A program made the position numbers and the translations under genes. The notes below the pieces were generated by a model. It had not been told where the DNA came from. It was given only the letters and a program-made list of their open reading frames with translations, and ran no database searches. Shown here one piece after another: positions 52,102 through 60,800 of a stretch of DNA of 64,000 nt. Positions within the stretch are counted from its first letter, which is position 1. Every line of letters begins with the position of its first letter. This DNA comes from an uncultured Bacteroides sp. (lineage in GTDB: Bacteria > Bacteroidota > Bacteroidia > Bacteroidales > Bacteroidaceae), in contig CAUHML010000007.1 of NCBI GenBank assembly GCA_959606905.1, forward strand, positions 30,802-94,801. The letters run 5' to 3'.

Positions 52102-53595
52102 TTATAAGCTATCGGGCAATTTGTTTAAATTTAGAATATTTTCTTCCGGATCTGCAAAAGCATTCATTTCGTATAGAAAAGTTTTCATTGCATTCAAGTC
52201 TTCTCCGTATAGCGCAGAACTGAATTTCTGAACTTTCAACATGGCATTGACGTACACGTTCGGATCATTTTGTCGGGTAAGCTTGCGAAGAGACAGTAAA
52301 TAGTCATTGCGAAAAACGGTAGGTATAATGATTTTGGATTCATTTGCAGCCGATAGTTCCGCATTCATCATTACGCGGGCAATACGCCCGTTTCCATCGT
52401 TGAAGGGGTGTACTTCGCTAATCATAAACATAATGAACAATGCTTTCGCAAAAGGCGTTCGTAGAGCCTGATAATATTCAAATCCTTTCAGTAAGGTACC
52501 TCTGGCAAGAGTAAAATCAACAAAATTGGTATTTCCCGCCCGGTTATTCTGCATTTTGAACATGCCGGGCATCTTACTTTGCCGTGCGGACAACATAATC
52601 CGGTGCCTGGATTGCAGAATCTGAATCAATTCCTCTGCCGTTCCCGGAACTATTGACATTTCCCGCTTGTTTGATACGATATAGAATGTGCCTAAAACAT
52701 CGTGTGAGTCTTCATTACGGGCTTCCATCGGCTGATTAGTTTCTATGATTCGTTGTGCGTCTTCCACCTCGAACTCTGTCCCTTCTATATAATTGGAAAA
52801 ATAGCTCTCGAAAAACGCAAAATTCCGATAGGCACGTTCCGTTATGTTCTTATCCGGATAAGACTTGAATTCCATTTGCTGAAGAGCAGCGAACAATACC
52901 CCGAATAACTCATAGCGTCCCGGATCATAAGGTTCTCCAAAAGCACGGGCTGCCGCCAAAGGGGATTTTAAAATTTGGGCAGGATGAGTCGCAAGTAATG
53001 CACTGATAATCGTATTCAATTTTTCAAATTCAGGTTCCATGTCCAAAACGGATGCTATTTCCCGTGATTTATCCCGCAATTCATTAATAGCAGCTTCTCC
53101 ATTTGTACGAATGATGATCTCTAATTTTTCCTCTATGGTCTGTTGCGGCAATGTTTTAGATTCATCTCCTTGCTTTCTGGATATTTGCATGTTTTCCAAA
53201 AAGGCTCTTTCCGGTCGGGACAGATACAATCCTTCAATAAACGGAGTGTCCTCCGGCATCCCACCTTTTCCTTCCATCAAATGAATGGTGATACCCGGCA
53301 AAGAAATATTTTTCGTATAAGAATAAGTCAAAAAGATATGGCCACCAGGGGTGGGTTTAAATTCAAAAGCCGACCTATGGCTGATGACAGCTTGAGGATA
53401 TAGTTTCCCCAATATGATGAAAATGTTTCTCCTGATAATATTTTCAGGTTGGTCAGTCAAATTTGATGTGTAAATCTTAGGTGCTATTTTTCTTATGACA
53501 CCTTCTTTGACAAGTTTGGCTATACGTTTTGATTCCGCTTTATCGGAAGAGGAGAACAGAAGTTCTTGTAACTGTATCCGGAGATTTTTTTCCAT
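52102..53595 (-). CDS. Fic-family protein with N-terminal AbiEi-like winged helix
   Basis: The 497-residue protein has a complete Fic motif HPFNDGNGRIAR near residue 394, so it should AMPylate (or similarly modify) target proteins. The autoinhibitory motif S-x-x-x-E-G is present as SNYIEG about 130 residues earlier, making it a class II Fic with inhibition in cis. The first 140 residues (RIAKLVKEGVIRKIAPKIY; FIILGKLYPQAVISHRSAFEF) resemble the winged helix and following fold of AbiEi-type antitoxins/regulators. It stands alone among T6SS cassettes and may be cargo or a defence gene. Confidence 0.85.
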   Translation of the reverse strand: MEKNLRIQLQELLFSSSDKAESKRIAKLVKEGVIRKIAPKIYTSNLTDQPENIIRRNIFIILGKLYPQAVISHRSAFEFKPTPGGHIFLTYSYTKNISLPGITIHLMEGKGGMPEDTPFIEGLYLSRPERAFLENMQISRKQGDESKTLPQQTIEEKLEIIIRTNGEAAINELRDKSREIASVLDMEPEFEKLNTIISALLATHPAQILKSPLAAARAFGEPYDPGRYELFGVLFAALQQMEFKSYPDKNITERAYRNFAFFESYFSNYIEGTEFEVEDAQRIIETNQPMEARNEDSHDVLGTFYIVSNKREMSIVPGTAEELIQILQSRHRIMLSARQSKMPGMFKMQNNRAGNTNFVDFTLARGTLLKGFEYYQALRTPFAKALFIMFMISEVHPFNDGNGRIARVMMNAELSAANESKIIIPTVFRNDYLLSLRKLTRQNDPNVYVNAMLKVQKFSSALYGEDLNAMKTFLYEMNAFADPEENILNLNKLPDSL

Positions 53596-53758
53596 TATAA
53601 ATCACTTTTTCCGCAAAAGTAGGTAAAATTTTCTATTATAGCAGGGGATATGGGAGATTTTTGTCGATTATAACTTATCTCTTTACAAAACACCAAGTAT
53701 TTAAAGTTTGATAGAACATCCAAAAAGCTCCTGTTTGCAAAGATAATAGTATAATCAG

Positions 53759-54667
53759 TCATTTTTCAATAATATGGGTATAAATTTGCGTGCTACTCAA
53801 AGAGTTATGTCCCAAGAAACGGGCGATGTTTTCTACTGACATACCGTTTTGTAGTAAATGGGTCGCTATGGAGTGGCGAAGGATGTGAAACGTAAGACGT
53901 TTCACACGTATATTTTCGTCTTCACAAAACCGATGCAGATACTTTAAATCCAACGATAAAGTAATGTGAGGTTGTACAAACAGCCTGTCATGCCCGCACT
54001 TTATCAGATTACGGAAGTTATAAACATAATCACATAAGGCATTATAAACGTTCTCACTCAAAGGAATGATACGGTCTTTATAATTCTTCCCTTGCCTTAC
54101 GAACAATGTACGCTTATTAAAATCAATATCTTTAGCAGTTAGCCTGATACCCTCGCTCAAACGTAGTCCACAAGCGTAGTAGACGGTAAAGATAAGTTTC
54201 AACTGATTATGTTTCAATTCTCTGTGTGCATAGTCGTAATTGGGATAGGTGTCCCATATCAGCAATTGCAGTTTTTTTATTTCTTCTATGGTGAACGGTT
54301 CTATCTTTCGGACGCGATCCTCTTCGTTAATAGTTATCCGCCGATTCTGTGGTATAGGTACATAATCCGCACCCATCTGGTGCAGGAACTCCATAAGCTT
54401 GTCAATGGCGGTATAGTAATCGTTCAAATAGGATGCACTTAATCCCATACCTTTGAACTTGGTATTCGGACGTGTCTCCTGAAAATTAAAAAAGTCAGTC
54501 AGGTGCTTGGGTTTCAGTTGATCGATGGAAGTTATATCCTGAACAGTAAGCCAGCTAAAGAATTCACTTACCCTGTTGGCATAATTTTCAGCGGTCTGAC
54601 TGGCAAAGCCGAGTGTGTCGAGCCAAAAAAGATATTGCTCATGTATTACTTTGTAACTTGCATCCAT
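53759..54667 (-). CDS. Tyrosine recombinase, catalytically complete (second of a tandem pair)
   Basis: The 302-residue protein has a core-binding SAM-like domain (residues 5-110) and a full catalytic set: Arg in YYACGLRLSEGIRL, Lys in NYKDRIIPL, FHILRHSIATHLL (HxxR), LGHNSLSSTQIYTHI (His, Tyr). XerD-like size, with no arm-binding domain. It is 4 bp after the partner recombinase, so the pair is cotranslated; together with the ATPase gene upstream it makes a three-gene mobile unit. Confidence 0.92.
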   Translation of the reverse strand: MDASYKVIHEQYLFWLDTLGFASQTAENYANRVSEFFSWLTVQDITSIDQLKPKHLTDFFNFQETRPNTKFKGMGLSASYLNDYYTAIDKLMEFLHQMGADYVPIPQNRRITINEEDRVRKIEPFTIEEIKKLQLLIWDTYPNYDYAHRELKHNQLKLIFTVYYACGLRLSEGIRLTAKDIDFNKRTLFVRQGKNYKDRIIPLSENVYNALCDYVYNFRNLIKCGHDRLFVQPHITLSLDLKYLHRFCEDENIRVKRLTFHILRHSIATHLLQNGMSVENIARFLGHNSLSSTQIYTHIIEK

Positions 54668-54671
54668 CAGT

Positions 54672-55655
54672 TTAAAACGGGTTAAACTTAGTCATGTCAT
54701 CGGCTAAGTCTTCGATGTAATTAGGCAAATACTCTTCGGTGCTGACTATGCTTTTATGTCCTGCAAGATATTGAGCTTTGCGCAGTCCGTGGCTTTTGAT
54801 CCAATGGGTTATGACCGATGCCCGTAATTGTGCCAACGAACTAAAGTTACCGTTTATTCGTTTGAGTTGGCGGGATAATTTCACAAGTGCTGTCGCTGCT
54901 GTCAATGCTATTTTGCCACTTTGTTTTACTGGTAAGAACAACATATCACTGCAAGGGTTCGCAAGTTGGGGACGTATGGTTTGCAGGTATATCAATAAAG
55001 TTCCCATCTGTGTAGCGTGAAGTGGCAAAGTTCGGGCGTTCCCCCTTCGTGTTCCCTTTGGGATATATACGGTTGCTTTGTGTAGTTGTATATCATCTAT
55101 TTGTAGCTGTAGTAGTTCTCTTGTGGTTATGCCCTGATGTATAAGGAGCAACAGCATCACATAATTGCGCATTTGTGCCAGATAACTGTTGCAGGCGGTA
55201 TTTCGGGGAAATTCTAGTGTCAAGGCTTCTTCCGCTCTCCGGACTTCCAACTGGTAATAAGTGTCGGCAAGTTCCGTCAGTTCATCCGTACTATAGACAT
55301 GGAATAACTTTCGTTTGTTCACTCCTCTTAACTTGATTAACGATGTAGGATTACCTGCTGTCCAGTTCGGCTCAAGAAGGTAATCGAAATAATGACGCAA
55401 TGCTATTAAAGCATTGTTACGGCTGATTACCTGCATTTTCTTTTTGTTTTTCAGGTAACTTAAATAGCCTAAAATATCTTTCTTTTGACAGTTCATCATC
55501 TCACCGCTGCCGTACCATACGCTAAAAAGTCCGATTTGCCTTTGATACTCCTTTACAGTCGCAGGGCTGTAACCTTTTTCTTGTAAATACATTCTAAATG
55601 TCTGCATGATAAAAATTGATTTTAGTGTCGTCCTACTGTCAAACCCATATTCCAT
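54672..55655 (-). CDS. Tyrosine recombinase-like protein lacking catalytic residues (first of the pair)
   Basis: The 327-residue protein has the fold of the XerC/D group, but the first catalytic Arg (G-L-R) is replaced in IHQGITTRELLQLQ, and HxxR is reduced to AQLRASVITHW. AGHKSIVSTEEYLPN keeps the late His and Tyr. It probably acts as the structural half of a heteromeric recombinase, with its neighbour doing the chemistry. Such GxTTxE variants occur in other tandem integrases of Bacteroidetes. Confidence 0.82.
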   Translation of the reverse strand: MEYGFDSRTTLKSIFIMQTFRMYLQEKGYSPATVKEYQRQIGLFSVWYGSGEMMNCQKKDILGYLSYLKNKKKMQVISRNNALIALRHYFDYLLEPNWTAGNPTSLIKLRGVNKRKLFHVYSTDELTELADTYYQLEVRRAEEALTLEFPRNTACNSYLAQMRNYVMLLLLIHQGITTRELLQLQIDDIQLHKATVYIPKGTRRGNARTLPLHATQMGTLLIYLQTIRPQLANPCSDMLFLPVKQSGKIALTAATALVKLSRQLKRINGNFSSLAQLRASVITHWIKSHGLRKAQYLAGHKSIVSTEEYLPNYIEDLADDMTKFNPF

Positions 55656-55690
55656 CAGGGTTTACGTGTCGGACACCGTGTTTTGTCCTA
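55616..55690. repeat. CGTCCTAC repeat upstream of the recombinase pair
   Basis: TTTTAGTGTCGTCCTACTGT is followed by AAACCC and CAGGGTTTACGTGTCGGAC. Related copies lie at 48349-48405 (TTTTAGTATCGTCCTACATC) and 51970-52025. The set may mark recombinase binding sites or old insertion scars. Confidence 0.5.
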
Positions 55691-57232
55691 CTGTCCTACT
55701 GCTTTCTTTCCATAAGCGCTCCACACTGCTTTGAGAGTGGCTTTTATATCTCGCTGGATACGATTCTGCATATCCGTTTGGTCTCCCAAGTCCGTAAGTT
55801 TGTATATAAATCCCTCACGGTGCTTATTTCCTCCGACAATTTGTATGTAACTGAACAGTTTGAGTTCCTGCAAATAGCGATTCAAGGTACGGGGGTGTAT
55901 CGGCTTTGCCCTGCGTATGTCCATTGCCGTAAACTGGTAAGTTCCTGCTTCTGATAAAAACGGAGCGAGCCACTGGTAAAACCCTTGTGCGCTGGCGCTT
56001 AGTTCATCCACACGTCTGAACAGGTTCTTTTTAAGTAGTCTGAACGCCAGTTCTATATCATCGGGATGTGTTTGTATGAGCACTTCTCCTGTTATTTTAT
56101 CTACGGTTTGTGTCCGTTGGTATTGAAAAAAATAAGTAATGACCTCGATAAAATTGAGCAGCAACAGTAGAGACTTACGGGGATTGGCTGTATCTTGAGG
56201 TAAATTGATTAAGGTGGCATAAGGATTGACAATATGCACATCAGAGAGAGTGGCTATCACACACTTCAGCAGATGTTGAGCCTGTTTTATCTCTTCCGTC
56301 TTTATCTTTCCCGCTTTGTATCGCTTTTGATACTCCATAATGGAAATATCTTGTACAGGGGTGTGATTCAGGTGCAGGCAAAGAAAGGGTAAACTAATCT
56401 CTTCAAAATTCTTGTCCGAGTAAGTACACGCCACCAAGCATAGCTTTGCTACAATTTCAAAAGTGGTACTGTGCAGCACCCCGTCTTTGTTTTTGGCTGC
56501 CCGTGTTTTTACCAATCGTCCCTGACTTTGCAGGGTCGCCAATGGCTGGAGCATTTGCGAAGTCCATTCCAAATCCTCTATAAAAAGGGCTTTGTTCTGT
56601 ATGTCGTTGCTATCAAAGTAGTATAATGCGTTGGCACTAATTTGTGTATGGAATGAATAAGAGCCGTAAGGCATACACTCTAACAATTTTTGCAGGATAT
56701 AGCTTTTACCGATACCGCTTTTAGCAAAGCAAAGAACTGAAAACGGATTATTGTACTTGTACGATGCCAAAGCAAGGAACAGGATAACAGCGTTATCGTC
56801 CTCTCCTAAAATTCCCGTAGTGTTCAACTGCTGTACAAGGTTACCGGGCAGATTCTTGTTTTTGAGGAAAGCAATAGCCTTCTTTCGTTCATCTTCCGAT
56901 AACTCGAATTGTTGAATGGGAGCTTTGCCAGTGTATCGAAGTTGTTGTAGCCGATACTCCTCCAATTGCAAGGTAAGTTCATACAAGGTTCGGCTGACTT
57001 CGATGAGTTTCAGTTCCCACTTGTCGCAAAGGGTTCTTTGCAATTTTTCCACCTGGTTGTCATTGTATAGATCCAGTGTGGAACGTTGTGGTGGATAATC
57101 TTTATAGGTGATACGGAGCGTACATACCATGCGTTCCACTTGTGATGTATCCACACCGCCCAATACATCAACCGTCAATAAGCTATCCGTATAGGTGATA
57201 AAACGGGAGCTCGTAATCTGTAAATTCTTCAT
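55688..57232 (-). CDS. P-loop ATPase of the recombinase unit
   Basis: The 514-residue protein has a Walker A motif (CFAKSGIGKSYILQ, about residue 168), a Walker-B-like segment (KALFIEDLEW near 220), a helical middle and a C-terminal winged-helix-like end (HPRTLNRYLQELKLFSYIQIVGGNKHREG). It lies 32 bp upstream of the recombinase pair on the same strand. An ATPase with two tyrosine recombinases recalls Tn554-like or CHC2/primase-associated transposons, where the third protein directs insertion. Its exact role here is inferred. Confidence 0.8.
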   Translation of the reverse strand: MKNLQITSSRFITYTDSLLTVDVLGGVDTSQVERMVCTLRITYKDYPPQRSTLDLYNDNQVEKLQRTLCDKWELKLIEVSRTLYELTLQLEEYRLQQLRYTGKAPIQQFELSEDERKKAIAFLKNKNLPGNLVQQLNTTGILGEDDNAVILFLALASYKYNNPFSVLCFAKSGIGKSYILQKLLECMPYGSYSFHTQISANALYYFDSNDIQNKALFIEDLEWTSQMLQPLATLQSQGRLVKTRAAKNKDGVLHSTTFEIVAKLCLVACTYSDKNFEEISLPFLCLHLNHTPVQDISIMEYQKRYKAGKIKTEEIKQAQHLLKCVIATLSDVHIVNPYATLINLPQDTANPRKSLLLLLNFIEVITYFFQYQRTQTVDKITGEVLIQTHPDDIELAFRLLKKNLFRRVDELSASAQGFYQWLAPFLSEAGTYQFTAMDIRRAKPIHPRTLNRYLQELKLFSYIQIVGGNKHREGFIYKLTDLGDQTDMQNRIQRDIKATLKAVWSAYGKKAVGQ

Positions 57233-57335
57233 GCCGTAATTTTTTAATTGTCAGGCACAAAGTAAAACAGATTAAATAAGATCTGAAAATCAAGTTATTA
57301 ACACGCCAGATTGAGAAGTTACCGTTTTCCCACCT

Positions 57336-57367
57336 TCTTATTGTGTCTTTTGAAAGACACAATAAGA
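57336..57367. repeat. Perfect 15-bp palindrome upstream of the ATPase gene
   Basis: TCTTATTGTGTCTTT and AAAGACACAATAAGA are exact inverses separated by TG. It lies about 100 bp before the ATPase start codon, in the gap to the rhs immunity gene. It could be an operator, a recombination site or a hairpin in the transcript. Confidence 0.6.
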
Positions 57368-57502
57368 GCAATGAAGAAATAGACAAAATATCTGTTGATA
57401 ACTTTTTTAGAAAGGTGATTGTAGCACTGTTAGAAATAGAAAAACCACCTTTCGTGATGGTTTCTTCTATAATATTAGCAGATATAGGAATTTATAAATA
57501 TT

Positions 57503-57838
57503 TTATTTAAGAACAATATAAAAATCATCTTTACCTTTCCATGAAATCTTATAATATGTACTATCAATTAATCCTATTTCTTTGTAGTAATCTACTAATT
57601 CTGATGGGGACCAATCTTTCCCATCAGAAAAAATAGCTCCTAATGCAATTAATTTTTTTATCAAAGTTACCCGTTTAGTTACATCGTTTGTGGGCAAACC
57701 CAATGCATAATATTTCCCATTTTTCACAAATCCCATAGCAATAAGTTCTTTATTAAAATTATCACTGGAATTATTAAGTAGAATATTGCGCCCAGCTAAT
57801 TCAACTACTACAATTTTATTATCTAATTTTTCTTTCAT
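57503..57838 (-). CDS. Immunity protein of the live Rhs toxin
   Basis: The 111-residue cytosolic protein (IVVVELAGRNILLNN; KNGKYYALGLPTNDVTKRV) overlaps the rhs stop by 4 bp, the tight linkage typical of toxin/immunity pairs. No family recognised. Mobile DNA begins within about 270 bp downstream of it. Confidence 0.65.
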   Translation of the reverse strand: MKEKLDNKIVVVELAGRNILLNNSSDNFNKELIAMGFVKNGKYYALGLPTNDVTKRVTLIKKLIALGAIFSDGKDWSPSELVDYYKEIGLIDSTYYKISWKGKDDFYIVLK

Positions 57839-60800
57839 TTCACAAGAACCGTTAATACTGTTGCTACAGACGCATTGTCTGTTGTTGGAATTGAATTTAT
57901 AACCATTTCTGGAGCACCTCCAGGCAAATGCTGACCACCTCCTAAGAAATGTTCATTACCACTTAAGGGACTACGGGGATTCATAGAAGAAATTCCACTA
58001 ACTTCTCTTACTTTAAAACCATCCTGAAGACTACCAGAACTTAGTCCCATGTCAAATTCTATTTTTGCAGCCTTTGCTGATGAAATTGTTATAGTATCTC
58101 CCTTTTTGAAGTTACCAAAATAACCCAATGCTCCGTTTCTGTCTGTAATGAAAGTCCCGTTTCTACCAATGCTTGGATATGCATCCCAATCTGTTGGGCT
58201 GATATTAAAGCCCTTATTATCTTGCAACATTTTATGCTGCCTTTCTCTTGCTTTATTTACTTTGTCACAATCCAACCCAAACGGGTCTATCTGTGTATTG
58301 GTGTCAAAAACGTACCCATACAACGTCGGATTGCCCCCCGCAAGCCCTATCGGATCTTGACTGATGTATATTCCAGTATTTGGGTCGTAGTACCTGAACC
58401 GATTATAATACAGCCCAACTTCCTCGTCCTCATACTGCCCCAACTGCCGGAAAGGAATAAACCCTTTTTCACCTTCCAGATGCCGAAGCCCACCGTAAAT
58501 GTCATACTCCGTCTGCCAGACAATCTCTCCGCTATCATCAAATGCCTGCACAGGCCGGCCAAGGTAGTCGCTGACAATACTGTATCTCTCGCTGTCCACC
58601 AGTTTGGCACTCGGAACAAAAGTACCATCCTCATAAACCCATGTGATTACATCAGGCGTAGGCTCCTGATTTTTTACTTTAACGCCACCGAGCTCATCAC
58701 TTACCGGAGTAGGACGATCAGCCTTATTATAACTCCACTCATGTAAAAGAACGTTGCCGTCCCAAAGGTAGCGCTTTATTTCGTCTTTACCAACTTTGGC
58801 ACTCCTTCTTCCCAGAGCATCGTACTCAAAACATACGATTCCGCCGTCAGGGGTCTTCACAGATTCAAGCATGCCGTTGCCAGACCAGCTATAAGCATAG
58901 TCACCACGCTTCCAGACCGGGTGCTCACGCTCCCTTGCCCACTCCGTAAGCAACGATTTCCTTTCCGCATCAGTGTAATTCTTGGGAGGGGTGTATGCCG
59001 CATCCTCATCCCTTCCCCAGCGACGGGGACGAATATAGTCCAGCGAGGCTATGCCCGGACTACTGCGCTTCGTCTTAAGCGTCAGGTTACCCTCACAGTC
59101 ATAGAAGTAGTTGTAATCCGTGTCGCGCAACAACCTACCGCCCGCACCGTATTCACGGTCCGAATGGTCCTTGTTGCGGTAGATGTTACCAAGGACGTCC
59201 GGCATCTTGTATTCAAAGCGCCCGTCCTCATATTCAGCGTGCGCAAGGTTACCCAACGCATCATACGCATAATGGACATATCCGTTGGTTATCCCATTGA
59301 GCACCCAACGCAACTGGTCATTCGCATTCCACGCATAACGCCGGTTATAGGTCTCCTGTTGACGGGAAACCATGCCGTGACGCACGCTCATCGTCACCGG
59401 ACGCCCGAAGTCGTCATAGCTGCGGGAGACAGTAATGCCTCCCGTCACTCCCTTTTCTATCTCCAGCCCCAACACGTTCCGGCGGATTTCGGCATTCCAG
59501 CTCTGCCGCTCCAGGCCGTTCAGGGCCTCTATATACGAAACATTGCCAAGGCAGTCGTATTTCTGAGAAATATCAGCACCCAGGCTGCTCGTCATGCGCA
59601 TGCGCCTACCGTTCACGTCATAGCGGCTTTCCACGCTGATGCCCGCATCACCGGCAATCCCGCTGCTATAGGTCTCTTTCACCACACGCCCGGCCTTGTC
59701 ACGCTCAAAGGCTATGCAGTTGTGCACGTTGCGGCAACGGCTTATACGACCGTTACTGTCGTAAGCATACTCCTCCCAAGTGCCGTCGCTGTAGGCCGCA
59801 CGGAGGATTCGACCGTTCAGGTCATATTCATAAGCGGTGTAGCGGTTATCCGGCCGCAAAACCTTCACCACCTTGCCCGAACGGTCACGGACGTACTCAC
59901 GCTGCACGTTGTCAAACCCCGTCTCCTTGACGATGTCGCCACGCAGGTTGCGGATAAACGTATAACGCTCCTTATGCTCGTTCGTCAGATAACGCAAACG
60001 TTCCATAAGGTCGTAGCAGAAGCGTATCTCAACACCGTTCTCCTTACGGGTAGCAAGGCTCCCCAGAGGAGTATAGGTGAATTCCACCTTACGGTTGTTC
60101 TCCTCGGCCACCAATATCCCCTCGTAGGAGTTGTAACGGAATTCCGTGATACGCCCGCCTGAGCTGGTGCTTGTCACACGGTTCAGAGCGTCATAGACAA
60201 ACTTACGGTAGCCGCCGGACGCGTTCACCATACCAGTCACGTTGCCACGGTAATCGTACAACCAACGGGTAGTACCCCCCTTCGCGTCGTGGAGATAAGC
60301 CAGGGAGTTATTTTCATCGTATTCCAACACTATCGTTTCCCCATTGTGACGTATCTCGCTGACAAGGTTGTTCTCGTTATAGCCGAAAGCCGTTACAGAG
60401 TTGTCAGCCTCTATGACACTACCCAGCAGGTTCCTGTCCTTACGGTAAACATAAAGCCTTTTCTCACCGCCCGGGCTGACAGTCATTATCAGACGGCCCT
60501 GCTCATCATACAGGAATGACTCCGTGGTTCCGTCCGGATGTACAATGCCCGTACGGTTGCCCATCGCGTCATAGGTATAGCCCGTCATGTGGTTTTCCTC
60601 ATCCCACTCGCGGTATATCTCGGCATACTCAGTATATTCAAATCGTTTTACATTTCCCAGCGCGTCCTCAATCCGGCCGATAAGCTGGCTGGCAGCATAG
60701 CAATATTTTGTTTCCCCTTTCGTACAGTCCCTAACGATATTGTAGCCCTCTTCCGGATGATATTCTATCCACCCTTCCTGCCACCCGCCGTCACCCCACG

